Made by a program: the position numbers and the translations under genes
The notes under the pieces: model-generated
What the model was told of the DNA's origin: nothing
The model's input: only the letters and a program-made list of their open reading frames with translations
The model's database searches: none
Assembly: GCA_009843505.1 (NCBI GenBank)
Contig: VYDI01000019.1
Location: 2,501-66,500, forward strand
Reading direction: 5' to 3'
Length of the DNA stretch: 64,000 nt
DNA from: Holophagales bacterium
Lineage (GTDB): Bacteria; Acidobacteriota; Thermoanaerobaculia; Multivoradales; Multivoraceae
Part shown: positions 34,688-42,957 of the stretch, piece after piece
Layout: the number at the start of each line of letters is the position of its first letter
How positions within the stretch are numbered: the stretch's first letter is position 1

Positions 34688-35809
34688 CTACGAACGTGCG
34701 CTCGCGTCCCGATGTCGAAGCCGGCGACACACCTCGACGAACTGGGACAGCCCGTCCGCGGTCAGCATCCCCTGCAACTCATGGTCGCGAACGACCCAGA
34801 GCGCCCTCGCCGGACTCTGGAGATCCCGCAGCACGTCCAGCAGGTCGCAGTCTTCCGCCACCGTCAGCGGGTCCCGGTTCATGAGCTCCAGCAGGGGCGT
34901 GTCGCCAGGAAACCGGGTCACCGATTCGAGCAGACGGTCGCGGTCCACTTCCCCGGCCACCCTGCCCCAGCCGTCGACCACCGGAAACTGGCGCTGCGTG
35001 GTCGAGAGCAGCAGGCGGACCGCCCACTCGATCGTGTCCTGGGGCGCCAGGCGCTCGCAGCGGGTCATCATCGCTTCGCCCGCCCGGCGACCCTGTAGCA
35101 CCTGGAGCGTCTTGACCAGGGAGGACTCCCGGCTCGCGCCCACGAGGATGAAGAAGGCAGTCAGGAACAGGAACAGGTTGAACGCCACGCCGAACTGCCA
35201 GGGGATGAGAGCGGCCAGACCCAGGAGACCGGCAAGCACCATGCCCAATCGGGTGGCGACCTTGGTCGCCCGCTCCTGCCCCATGGCGAACGAGAGAGCC
35301 GAGCGGAGGATGCGGCCGCCGTCGAGCGGGAACGCGGGGAGCAGATTCAGCGCGAACAGCAGGAGGTTACCGGCCAGCAGCCACTGCAGCGCAGACGGCA
35401 CGTCGACGACCGCTCCGGCGCCCAACGGCGGGAGCCCGGCGACCGTCAGCCCGATGAAGAGCACGATCGCGAGTACCAGGTTGAGCAGGGGACCTGCGGC
35501 GGCGATCGCCAACTCGACCATGCCCTTGGGATAGCCGTCCAGGCGCGCCACGCCGCAGACCGGAGTGAGGACGATGTCGCGCGTCTCGATGCCGAAGCGC
35601 CGGGCCATGAGGGCATGGCCCAGTTCGTGGACGATGACGCTCGCCAGCAGGCCGACGACGACGAACGTCAGCAACAGTGCGCTGCTGCCCATGTCCGGCG
35701 CCAGCACCGCGAGCCAGACGAACAGGAGGATGAAGGTGAAGTGGATCCGCACCCTGATCCCGAACAGGGTCAGCATGTGGAACGCGAGGCCGCGCGCCAG
35801 GGGTCTCAT
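34688..35809 (-). CDS. Site-2-type intramembrane metalloprotease (M50) with CBS domains
   Basis: Polytopic inner-membrane zinc protease, 373 residues. HELGH at residues 61-65 and the partner Asp in LLPAFPLDGGRILRS make the S2P/SpoIVFB active site. After about six helices, residues ~255-360 form a CBS pair (AGEAMMTRCERLAPQDTI, LLELMNRDPLTVAED), which in this branch senses nucleotides. No anti-sigma substrate is adjacent. ATG 35809 overlaps the aminotransferase stop (ATGA). Confidence 0.92.
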   Translation of the reverse strand: MRPLARGLAFHMLTLFGIRVRIHFTFILLFVWLAVLAPDMGSSALLLTFVVVGLLASVIVHELGHALMARRFGIETRDIVLTPVCGVARLDGYPKGMVELAIAAAGPLLNLVLAIVLFIGLTVAGLPPLGAGAVVDVPSALQWLLAGNLLLFALNLLPAFPLDGGRILRSALSFAMGQERATKVATRLGMVLAGLLGLAALIPWQFGVAFNLFLFLTAFFILVGASRESSLVKTLQVLQGRRAGEAMMTRCERLAPQDTIEWAVRLLLSTTQRQFPVVDGWGRVAGEVDRDRLLESVTRFPGDTPLLELMNRDPLTVAEDCDLLDVLRDLQSPARALWVVRDHELQGMLTADGLSQFVEVCRRLRHRDASARS

Positions 35810-37008
35810 CCCGCTCGACCTCCGGCAGCGAAGGGCGGAGCCACGTGCCCGGTCGACCGGCTGAGAACGCGGACGAGGCCCTCGAGCCCTGAAGCCAGCA
35901 CCTCGTCGCTGCAGGCGAAAGAAAGCCGCAGGTGACCCTCGCAGCCGAAGGCGGAACCGGGCGTGGCGGCGACGCGCGCCTCGTCCAGCAGGCGGCGGCA
36001 GAGGGAAGCGGAGTCGGAACACGACTCGTCGAGGCAGGCCCTCACGTCCGGGAAGGCGTAGAACGCCCCGGCCGGCGGCGGGCAGACGACTCCGGGCACC
36101 CGGTCCAGTTCCCGTAGCACGAGGTCCCGGCGACGGGCGCAGGCCGCGACCAGTGCCGCCGACTCGGGCGGCTCCTCCGCCAGAACCGCTTCAGCTCCGG
36201 CCATCGCGAAGGAGGTCGCGTTCGAGGTCACGTGGCTCTGAACGGCGGCCGCGGCCGCGACCACTTCGGCCGAACCGAGCAGATAGCCCACTCGCCAGCC
36301 GGTCATGGCGTAGCTCTTCGAGAACGAACCGACCAGCACCACCGTGTCCGGGTAGCGGGCCGCCAGCGCCGCGACGCCGGCGTGCCGCCTGCCGTCGTAG
36401 ACGAAGCGCTCGTAGGTCTCGTCCGAGATGAGGAGCGCCCCACGCTCGGCGCAGGCCGAGGCCAGGCGTTCCAGATCGAGGATCGAAGACACGGCTCCCG
36501 TCGGATTGCACGGCGTGTTGACGATCACCGCGCGCGTCCGCTGCGATATCGCCTCGATGAGCGGCTGGGCCCGGATGGCGAAGCCGTCCTCCGCCGCCAT
36601 CGGCACAGTCACCGCCTCGGCCCCCGCGAGTCGCACCTGGGCCGGAATGCTGACCCAGGCTGGTGTGGGCACCACCGCTTCGTCGCCCGGGCCCAGAATC
36701 GCCTGGGCAAGCTGGTACAGGGCCGCCTTCGCGCCTACCGTGACCAGCACGTTGGCCGCGCTCCAGGGCGCTCCAGAGGCGCCGTACCGTTCCGCCAAAG
36801 CCGCTCTCAACTCGTTCGTGCCCTCCAGGACCGTATACTTCGTCCTGCCCTCGTCGAGGGCTCGCTGCGCAGCCTTCACGGCTGTCTCGGGCGAGGGGAA
36901 GTCGGGCTCTCCGGCTCCCAGGTCTAGGACCTCGATTCCCTCGCTGCGAAGCTCGGCAACCCGCCGGGAAACCGCCATCGTCGCCGACTCGCGCTCACCG
37001 GAAGCCAT
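35806..37008 (-). CDS. Class I pyridoxal-phosphate aminotransferase (AspC-like)
   Basis: A 400-residue fold-type I aminotransferase. PLP Lys231 is in SFSKSYAMTGWRVGY; VNTPCNPTGAV and DETYERFVYDG bind the cofactor ring, and HLRLSFA supplies the Arg that grips the substrate carboxylate. Resemblance is to the bacterial 1-gamma aspartate aminotransferase group, but the substrate is not certain. ATG 37008 gives MASGERESATMAVSRR; ATG 36978 is the alternative. A TACGAT -10 hexamer lies 8 bases before 37008. The start codon overlaps that of the divergent dsbD-like gene. Confidence 0.9.
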   Translation of the reverse strand: MASGERESATMAVSRRVAELRSEGIEVLDLGAGEPDFPSPETAVKAAQRALDEGRTKYTVLEGTNELRAALAERYGASGAPWSAANVLVTVGAKAALYQLAQAILGPGDEAVVPTPAWVSIPAQVRLAGAEAVTVPMAAEDGFAIRAQPLIEAISQRTRAVIVNTPCNPTGAVSSILDLERLASACAERGALLISDETYERFVYDGRRHAGVAALAARYPDTVVLVGSFSKSYAMTGWRVGYLLGSAEVVAAAAAVQSHVTSNATSFAMAGAEAVLAEEPPESAALVAACARRRDLVLRELDRVPGVVCPPPAGAFYAFPDVRACLDESCSDSASLCRRLLDEARVAATPGSAFGCEGHLRLSFACSDEVLASGLEGLVRVLSRSTGHVAPPFAAGGRAG

Positions 37009-38890
37009 GGAACAGGATCGTAACAGCGGCAAGGCCGTCCGAACCGCCCTCCTCTTCGTCGCGGCACTGGCTCTGGCCGCGGCGGCGGGCGGGCAGTTCA
37101 GACCGCCTGCCAAGGCCTCGGTCGAGGCCTTTACCGACCTCACGTCCTACGCCGCCGGTACGCCAGTCCGCATCGCCGCCGTGGTGACGATCGACGAGGG
37201 ATGGCACATCCAGAGCCATACGCCGAGCTACAAGTACCTGATTCCCACCGAACTCGCGCTGGAGCTGCCGGAGGGCTGGCCCGAGGCCGTCATCCGCTAT
37301 CCCGCCCACATCATGTGGCAGTCGCAGTTCGCGGAGGATCCGCTCGCTGCCTACGAGCACGAAGCGCTGATCCACGTCGACCTGGAACTGCCGGCCGACC
37401 TCGCGACCGGCGGTGTCGACGTGCCGGTCGAACTGCTGTATCAAGCCTGCGACGAACTCGTCTGCCTGCCGCCCACCACCGCCGAGACAACCGTCCGGCT
37501 CGAGATCGGAGACACCGGCGAGCCGACCGGTCATCCGGCCTTCGAGGCCGCGGCGGCGGCTCCGCCCCCGACCGCCGGCGGCCTGAGCCTCCTCGCCGCG
37601 CTGATCCCGGCGCTGCTGGGCGGCCTGATCCTGAACGGCATGCCGTGTGTCCTGCCGATCGTCTCGCTCAAGCTCTTCGGGTTCGCTCAGGCGTCGGGCA
37701 GGCCCCGCCGGGAAATCGTGGGCGGCGCGCTGATGACAACCCTGGGCATCCTGGTCTCGTTCTGGGCACTGGCCGGCGCGACGCTCCTCGCCCGCTCGGC
37801 CGGGCAGGCGGTGGGATGGGGCATCCAGTTCCAGAACCCCGTGTTCGTGACCTTCCTGGCTCTGGTGCTCACACTGTTCAGCCTGAACGTCTGGGGCCTG
37901 TTCGAGATCAATCTTCCGCACGCACTCGCCAACCGGCTGGGCGGCCACACCCACTCGGCGCACGAGGGGCACTCGCACTCGCATTCACACTCCGCGGCCG
38001 CCGCCAACCACCAGGCAGGCGGCGGAGCTGGCTACTCCGGGCACTTCTTCTCCGGCGTGTTCGCCACCCTGATGGCCACGCCCTGCTCGGCGCCCTTCCT
38101 GGGCACCGCGGTCGGATTCGCGCTGAGCCAGCCGGCGACCACGATCGTCTTCGTGTTCACCGCGGTCGGCGTCGGCCTCGCCACTCCCTACCTGCTGCTG
38201 GCCGCCATGCCGCGAGCCACGCGGCTGCTGCCCCGGCCCGGCGAGTGGATGGCGACGCTGCGCGGCGTCATGGGCTTTCTGATCGCCGGCACGACGATCT
38301 GGCTGCTCTACGTGCTCGCGGCCCAGATGGACAGCGCCCGGCTCGCCTTCCTGGAAGTCGGCCTGCTCACCCTGGCCCTCTTCATCTGGCTGCAGAGCCG
38401 GAGCCGGAAGATGGCCCTGCGCGTCTTCGGTCGCGCCGGCGCGGCGGTAGCTGCCGTCCTGGTGCTGCTGCTCGCGAACGGCGCGACCGCCCAGTCCCGC
38501 GGCCCCGGCGCCGCGGCAGGCGGCGTTCAGGTCCTTGACTGGGTGCCTTGGGACCCGGTCCAGGCCGAGACGCTCGCCGCCGAGGGCCGGCTGGTCTTCG
38601 TCGATGTCACCGCGGACTGGTGCGCGACCTGCAAGGTAAACGAGCGGCTCGTGCTCGAAACCGACGAGACGGCCGCTCTCTTCGAGCGCTACGACGTGGT
38701 CGCGATGAAGGCCGACTGGACCAACCGGAACGACGACATCGCCCGCTACCTGGCGAGCTTCGGCCGCTACGGCATCCCGTTCTACGCTCTCTACCGCCCT
38801 GGACAGGAGCCCCACGTGTTCAGCGAACTGCTGCGCGGGGGCAGGCTGGAGGAAGCGATCAGGAACTCAGCCGGCGGCGCGGCCGGCTGA
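37007..38890 (+). CDS. DsbD-type thiol:disulfide interchange protein with a His-rich loop
   Basis: Moves reducing power from cytosolic thioredoxin to the periplasm. The 627 residues comprise a signal (1-29), an N-terminal DsbD-alpha-like domain with Cys148/Cys153 (YQACDELVCLPP), a membrane core of about eight helices with Cys214 (GMPCVLPI) and Cys360 (ATPCSAPF), and a C-terminal thioredoxin domain with Cys539/Cys542 (DWCATCKVNE). All six redox cysteines of DsbD are in place. Residues 314-335, between core helices, hold eight His (GGHTHSAHEGHSHSHSHS), not part of the usual protein and likely metal-binding. The ATG starts one base before the end of the divergent aminotransferase ATG. Confidence 0.93.
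   Translation: MEQDRNSGKAVRTALLFVAALALAAAAGGQFRPPAKASVEAFTDLTSYAAGTPVRIAAVVTIDEGWHIQSHTPSYKYLIPTELALELPEGWPEAVIRYPAHIMWQSQFAEDPLAAYEHEALIHVDLELPADLATGGVDVPVELLYQACDELVCLPPTTAETTVRLEIGDTGEPTGHPAFEAAAAAPPPTAGGLSLLAALIPALLGGLILNGMPCVLPIVSLKLFGFAQASGRPRREIVGGALMTTLGILVSFWALAGATLLARSAGQAVGWGIQFQNPVFVTFLALVLTLFSLNVWGLFEINLPHALANRLGGHTHSAHEGHSHSHSHSAAAANHQAGGGAGYSGHFFSGVFATLMATPCSAPFLGTAVGFALSQPATTIVFVFTAVGVGLATPYLLLAAMPRATRLLPRPGEWMATLRGVMGFLIAGTTIWLLYVLAAQMDSARLAFLEVGLLTLALFIWLQSRSRKMALRVFGRAGAAVAAVLVLLLANGATAQSRGPGAAAGGVQVLDWVPWDPVQAETLAAEGRLVFVDVTADWCATCKVNERLVLETDETAALFERYDVVAMKADWTNRNDDIARYLASFGRYGIPFYALYRPGQEPHVFSELLRGGRLEEAIRNSAGGAAG
37017..37022 (-). promoter_or_regulatory. Candidate -10 element (TACGAT) of the aminotransferase gene
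   Basis: TAnnnT hexamer on the minus strand, 8 bases before ATG 37008. It lies inside the first codons of the divergent dsbD-like gene. Confidence 0.35.
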
Positions 38891-38897
38891 GGCGCGC

Positions 38898-39998
38898 TCA
38901 GAGCGGCCGCCCCGGCGCCGCCACGAAGACATCCCCCTCGCCTTCTTCGTTCACGGTGAAGATCCGGTCGAGCCGCCGCACCGTGGCGCCGGCGTCGAAG
39001 TCCAGGCACAGGTCCGCCCCGTCCAGCATGCCTGTGGCGCCCTCGGCGCTGTCCGCGAACAGGACGGCCCAACGGTCGCCGACGTGAACGAGATCACCCG
39101 GCGCCGGCGAGCCTTCACCGGCGGCGCTCCACCCGGTGCTGCCGTCGAGCGGCGCGAGTTCCCAGGTCAGGTCCTCCCAGGCGACGCCGCCCGCGGCGAG
39201 AATGTCCCGCAGCACGGAGACCTGGCTGAATGCGAGGCGGTCGTCGTAGAGCTGCTGCAGCCGGGCTACGGCTGAAGCGTCCCACCCTTCCCCTTCCCGC
39301 TGGATTCCGGGCAAACCGAACACCGCCGACGGGGAACCCAGCGCGCCCGGCAGCCGCGCCTCGAGCCGGGTGGCGTCGAGGGGAGCGGGGGACTTGACGC
39401 GCTGGTCCGGGACCAGGGCGTCCTCGTCGATCGCGGCCTCGACCCAAACCTGGTAGCGAAGGGTGCCGAAGTCCCGGTCGATGTCAGGACCGTCCTTCTC
39501 GAGCCAACCGTCGAAGTGGGCCTCGAGGGTACCGTCGATCGACCAGGCGCTGCCCCACTCGGGCCGGAAGAAGGGTTCGTAGCCGAAGCGCTCGACATCG
39601 GCGCCGTCTTCCAGCTCCCGGAACGGAACGCCGTGCTCGACGCTGAACCAGAGCATCCGCACCCACCCCAGCCCGCCTATCCGCTCCGGCGGAAGGGCCT
39701 CAACCCGGCGACCGTCGATCTCGACCTGGGAAACGGCGCTGTAGTAGACCGGCTCGCCCGCTTCGTCGCCGCCGCGCGGCTCCGTTGCCAGCACGGCGTG
39801 CAAGCGGAAGTCCCGACCGGCGACCATCTCGATGTCGCCCGTCCTCGCCACCCCATCGCCCCCTACCTCGATCCCAACCCAGGCGCCGGACAGGGTCGGC
39901 GCACGCAGCCGCTCCGCTCGCGGCAGGAACCAGAGGACCGCCGCCGCTACCGCGACGATCCCGCCGATGATCAGGAACAGGAGGCGATTCCCTTGCAC
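38898..39998 (-). CDS. Membrane-anchored protein of unknown function
   Basis: A 366-residue protein with one N-terminal helix (LLFLIIGGIVAVAAAVLWFL) and a large extracytoplasmic part. I do not recognise a family. The visible repeats are beta-rich (SGAWVGIEVGGDGVARTGDIEM) with a closing segment PGDLVHVGDRWAVLFAD and GADLCLDFDAG. It is last in the rpsP-rimM-trmD-rplS-rnhB run, 9 bases after rnhB, and converges on the dsbD-like gene with 7 bases between stops. Confidence 0.75.
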   Translation of the reverse strand: MQGNRLLFLIIGGIVAVAAAVLWFLPRAERLRAPTLSGAWVGIEVGGDGVARTGDIEMVAGRDFRLHAVLATEPRGGDEAGEPVYYSAVSQVEIDGRRVEALPPERIGGLGWVRMLWFSVEHGVPFRELEDGADVERFGYEPFFRPEWGSAWSIDGTLEAHFDGWLEKDGPDIDRDFGTLRYQVWVEAAIDEDALVPDQRVKSPAPLDATRLEARLPGALGSPSAVFGLPGIQREGEGWDASAVARLQQLYDDRLAFSQVSVLRDILAAGGVAWEDLTWELAPLDGSTGWSAAGEGSPAPGDLVHVGDRWAVLFADSAEGATGMLDGADLCLDFDAGATVRRLDRIFTVNEEGEGDVFVAAPGRPL

Positions 39999-40007
39999 GC
40001 AACGATC

Positions 40008-40634
40008 CTAGTAGGTCTCATCCCCCCGGCCGGGCAGCACGGAGCGGAAGGTGAGGCGATGAAGCGGCGTCGGGCCGAGTTCGCGCAACGCGGCGCGATG
40101 ACGTTCCGAGGCATAGCCTTTGTGACTGGCGAAACCGAAGCCCGGATACTGACGGTCGTACACCGTCATCATCCGATCCCTGTCCGTCTTGGCGATGATC
40201 GAGGCGCAGGCAACGGCGAAGCTGAGCGAGTCCGCCCGCACGAGCGGCAGCGTCGGGACGGCGGCGCCGCGGACTTCAACCGTGTCGAGGGCCACGGCAT
40301 CGACCAGGGCGACCGCGGGCCGAACGGCCAGCGAGCTCAGGGCCATCCGCATCGCCCGGCGAGTCGCTTCCAGCACGTTGACGCGATCGATCAACGCCGC
40401 GTCGCCGACGCCCGTGGCCCAGGCAACCGCCCTCTGCTTGATCGTCCGCGCCAACCTTTCCCGGTGCTTCGCGGAAAGCCGCTTGCTGTCGTCGACGCCG
40501 GGAATCAGACAGTCGGGACCCACGACGACAGCCGCCGCCACGACCGGACCGGCGAGACAACCGCGTCCCGCTTCGTCGATTCCGGCAACGAGCTCGTAGC
40601 CGGCCGCCGCGAACTGATCTTCGAGCCCGCGCAT
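40008..40634 (-). CDS. rnhB: RnhB, ribonuclease HII
   Basis: Removes ribonucleotides from RNA:DNA hybrids. The 208 residues have VAGIDEAGRGCLAGPVV with the catalytic Asp20-Glu21, PGVDDSKRLSAKHRERL, and ACASIIAKTDRDRMM, which complete the DEDD active site. It is in its usual place after rplS. Confidence 0.96.
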   Translation of the reverse strand: MRGLEDQFAAAGYELVAGIDEAGRGCLAGPVVAAAVVVGPDCLIPGVDDSKRLSAKHRERLARTIKQRAVAWATGVGDAALIDRVNVLEATRRAMRMALSSLAVRPAVALVDAVALDTVEVRGAAVPTLPLVRADSLSFAVACASIIAKTDRDRMMTVYDRQYPGFGFASHKGYASERHRAALRELGPTPLHRLTFRSVLPGRGDETY

Positions 40635-40675
40635 CAGGCGCAGGCGGTACGTCTCGGCAAGCAGCGCCGCCGACT

Positions 40676-41023
40676 TCAGCGGTCGCGACGCTCCTCGATA
40701 CGGGCTGCGCGGCCGCGCAGCTTCCGCAGGTAGTAGAGCTTCGCCCGACGCACCTTGCCGCGGCGAACGACGTCGATCTGGCCGATCACCGGCGAATGGA
40801 GCGGGAAGATGCGCTCGACCCCGATGCCGCCCGAGACCTTGCGCACAGTGAAGGTCTCCCGCGTGCCGCTGCCGCGCCGGGCAATGACCACGCCCTGGAA
40901 GATCTGGATGCGCTCCTTCGCGCCCTCCCGAACCCGAACGTGGACCTTGACCGTGTCTCCGGCCCGGAAATCCGGCAGGCCATCCCGCACGTACTCCTGC
41001 TCAACCTGCTGTAGATCGTGCAT
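40676..41023 (-). CDS. rplS: RplS, ribosomal protein bL19
   Basis: Large-subunit protein at the 30S interface, 115 residues as expected. [56 protein letters not shown] and [17 protein letters not shown] are conserved. GGAGGTG lies 7 bases before the ATG, the strongest ribosome-binding site of this operon. About 47 bases separate it from trmD. Confidence 0.97.
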   Translation of the reverse strand: MHDLQQVEQEYVRDGLPDFRAGDTVKVHVRVREGAKERIQIFQGVVIARRGSGTRETFTVRKVSGGIGVERIFPLHSPVIGQIDVVRRGKVRRAKLYYLRKLRGRAARIEERRDR

Positions 41024-41070
41024 TGCGTGTCACCTCCGAGCCGCGAACCCCCGAAGCGGCAGGAGGCGGA

Positions 41071-41793
41071 TTATCGCCTGTTCGATGCCTTCGGCGCAAC
41101 CTCTTGACCATGCACGTCTCCAGTCAGCAGGTCCGGTCGCTTCCGGCGCGTCGCTTCGAGCGCCTGCTCACGCCGCCAGACGTCGATGCGCGCATGGTCG
41201 CCCGATCGCAGCACGTCCGGCACTTCGATCCCCTCGACGGTCCGCGGGCGGGTGTAGTGCGGGTGGTCCAGCAGGCCCGAGCGGAAGCTCTCGTTCTCGA
41301 CCGATTCCGGCCGACCGACCACACCGGGAACGTGCCGCGACACCGCCTCGATGACCGTCATGGCCGGCACCTCTCCGCCGGAGAGAACGTAGTCCCCGAT
41401 CGACAGCTCGGAGTCGACGACCAGCATCCGCACCCGCTCGTCGATCGCCTCGTAGCGTCCGCACAGGAGCATCAGCCGCTCCTCACCCGCCAGGCTGCGC
41501 ACCCTGGCGTCGTCCAGGCGCTCACCCTGCGGCGAGAGCAGGATGCGGTGAGGCCGCGGGCCATCGCCCGAAATCGCGCGCACGGCATGGAGCCAGGGAG
41601 GCGCGGTCATCACCATGCCGCCGCCGCCGCCGTAAGGCTCGTCGTCGACGCTCCGGTGCGGATCCTCGGTGTAGTCGCGCAGGTCGTGGACCTGAACCTC
41701 GAGCAGGCCCGCGGCGATCGCGCGGCCGATCAGGCTCGCCCCCAGGAACTCCCGGAAGACGGCCGGGAAGATGGTTATGACATCGACCCGCAT
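41071..41793 (-). CDS. trmD: TrmD, tRNA (guanine-37-N1)-methyltransferase
   Basis: SPOUT-class enzyme that methylates G37 of tRNAs reading CNN codons and prevents frameshifting. The 240 residues show MRVDVITIFPAVFREF, DDEPYGGGGGMVM, ILLSPQGERL and the trefoil-knot AdoMet site SIGDYVLSGGEVPAM. The C-terminal helical domain ends in LLTGDVHG plus a basic tail. Overlaps the end of rimM by 19 bases. Confidence 0.97.
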   Translation of the reverse strand: MRVDVITIFPAVFREFLGASLIGRAIAAGLLEVQVHDLRDYTEDPHRSVDDEPYGGGGGMVMTAPPWLHAVRAISGDGPRPHRILLSPQGERLDDARVRSLAGEERLMLLCGRYEAIDERVRMLVVDSELSIGDYVLSGGEVPAMTVIEAVSRHVPGVVGRPESVENESFRSGLLDHPHYTRPRTVEGIEVPDVLRSGDHARIDVWRREQALEATRRKRPDLLTGDVHGQEVAPKASNRR

Positions 41794-42299
41794 GCCTCGA
41801 GAAGTCCCTCCGGCAGGTCGCTCACGATCAGGCCCTCGCCAACGTCGATCTCCGGCAGCAGCGCGTTGGCGAACGGAACCAGCACGGACCCGCCATCGCC
41901 CTCGGGCGCCGCGACCTCGAGCAGGACGCCGCCACCATCCTCCACCACGCCGGTGACCTCGCCGAGCTCTCCGAGCCTCCGGTCGACGACGCGACAGCCG
42001 ACGAGCTGGAAGTAGTAGAACGTCCCGTCCTCGGCCGCCGGCACCTGGTCCTCCGGCACCTCGAGCAGGGCGCCGCGGAGTTCCTCCGCGCCGTTGCGGT
42101 CCGTCACGTCCGCGAAGCGGACCAGTTGCCTGCCCCGATGCGGCCGGCTCGAGGCCACCTCCAGTTGCCGCACGCGGCCCCCGACGTCGGCGAGCAACCT
42201 GGAGCCCTTCCGGAATCTTTCGGGATTCTCGCTGTCCGCGTCGATCAGCACCTCGCCCCGCAACCCGTGGGCGCGCAGGACGGCGCCGACCGTGACCAT
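41775..42299 (-). CDS. rimM: RimM, 16S rRNA processing factor
   Basis: Binds S19 and helps mature the 30S head. I start at ATG 42299 (MVTVGAVLRAHGLRGEVLID, the standard N-terminus), which has AAGGAG 5 bases upstream. The 174 residues contain the N-terminal RimM barrel and the PRC-barrel end (LVGCRVVDRRLGELGEVTGV, VLVPFANALLPEIDV). Three upstream in-frame starts encode non-homologous sequence overlapping khpA. Confidence 0.95.
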   Translation of the reverse strand: MVTVGAVLRAHGLRGEVLIDADSENPERFRKGSRLLADVGGRVRQLEVASSRPHRGRQLVRFADVTDRNGAEELRGALLEVPEDQVPAAEDGTFYYFQLVGCRVVDRRLGELGEVTGVVEDGGGVLLEVAAPEGDGGSVLVPFANALLPEIDVGEGLIVSDLPEGLLEACGSMS

Positions 42300-42304
42300 C
42301 TCCG

Positions 42305-42310
42305 CTCCTT
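42305..42310 (-). promoter_or_regulatory. Shine-Dalgarno site that selects the rimM start
   Basis: AAGGAG on the minus strand, 5 bases before ATG 42299. It rules out the earlier in-frame ATG at 42341. Confidence 0.7.
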
Positions 42311-42360
42311 CGCTGCGGGTCGACTGCGGCGGCTCTTTCATTCTCTGCCGCACCGACGCC

Positions 42361-42606
42361 CTAGTCCGGTTCGACGATCTCGACCTCGTAGTACTCGCCG
42401 GCCTCGGCGCCCCGGACTTCCAGCAGAGCCCGCAGCGACCGGACACTCCGGCCCTGGCGGCCGATCACGCGTCCGAGTTCCTCCGGCGCGACCTCGACCT
42501 GCAGGACGATCGCGTCCTCCTCCTCGATCTCCTCGACGCGGACCGCGTCCCCGCGATCCACCATCGACCGAACGACGCCGGCGAGCTGATCGGCGACCTC
42601 CGACAT
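42361..42606 (-). CDS. khpA: KhpA-like KH-domain RNA-binding protein
   Basis: An 81-residue single KH domain with the GxxG loop written VIGRQGRSVRSLRALL, and VEEIEEEDAIVLQVEVAPEELG before it. KhpA/YlqC proteins bind RNA with KhpB and affect cell length or sRNA handling. Start ATG 42606 (MSEVADQLAGVVRSMVD) lies 14 bases after rpsP. Rather acidic N-terminal half; otherwise ordinary. Confidence 0.92.
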   Translation of the reverse strand: MSEVADQLAGVVRSMVDRGDAVRVEEIEEEDAIVLQVEVAPEELGRVIGRQGRSVRSLRALLEVRGAEAGEYYEVEIVEPD

Positions 42607-42620
42607 GACCGCGGACCTCT

Positions 42621-42875
42621 CTACGATTCCGCGGCGCCCGCCGCGGCCGCCCGCCGCACCAGGCCGCGGACGGTGTCCGTGAGCTGCGCTCCGCGCGCCA
42701 CCCAATGGTCGATGCGGTCGGACTTCAGCCGGATCACCACCGGGTCCTTGCAGGGGTCGTAGTGCCCGACCTCCTCGATCACCGCCGACGTCGGCACCTT
42801 GCGGCTGTCCGACACCACCACGCGGTAGAAGGGTCTGTGGCGCGAACCCATGCGCCGGAGTCGTATCTTCACCAT
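42621..42875 (-). CDS. rpsP: RpsP, ribosomal protein bS16
   Basis: Small-subunit protein, 84 residues, with MVKIRLRRMGSRHRPFYRVV and EEVGHYDPCKDPVVIRL. First gene of the rpsP-khpA-rimM-trmD-rplS-rnhB operon; an 82-base spacer separates it from ffh. Confidence 0.97.
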   Translation of the reverse strand: MVKIRLRRMGSRHRPFYRVVVSDSRKVPTSAVIEEVGHYDPCKDPVVIRLKSDRIDHWVARGAQLTDTVRGLVRRAAAAGAAES

Positions 42876-42939
42876 GTCAGGATCTTCCAGAGTTGTTCGG
42901 GAGTCCGCCCGCCTGGGGCTAGTGGCGAGGCAGCGGCGC

Positions 42940-42948
42940 AGTCTAGCA
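42940..42948 (-). promoter_or_regulatory. Candidate extended -10 (TGCTAGACT) upstream of rpsP
   Basis: Minus-strand TGnTAnnnT in the ffh-rpsP spacer, giving a leader of about 58 bases before rpsP. No good -35 is seen, as expected for an extended -10 promoter. Confidence 0.3.
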
Positions 42949-42957
42949 GCAGGAACC

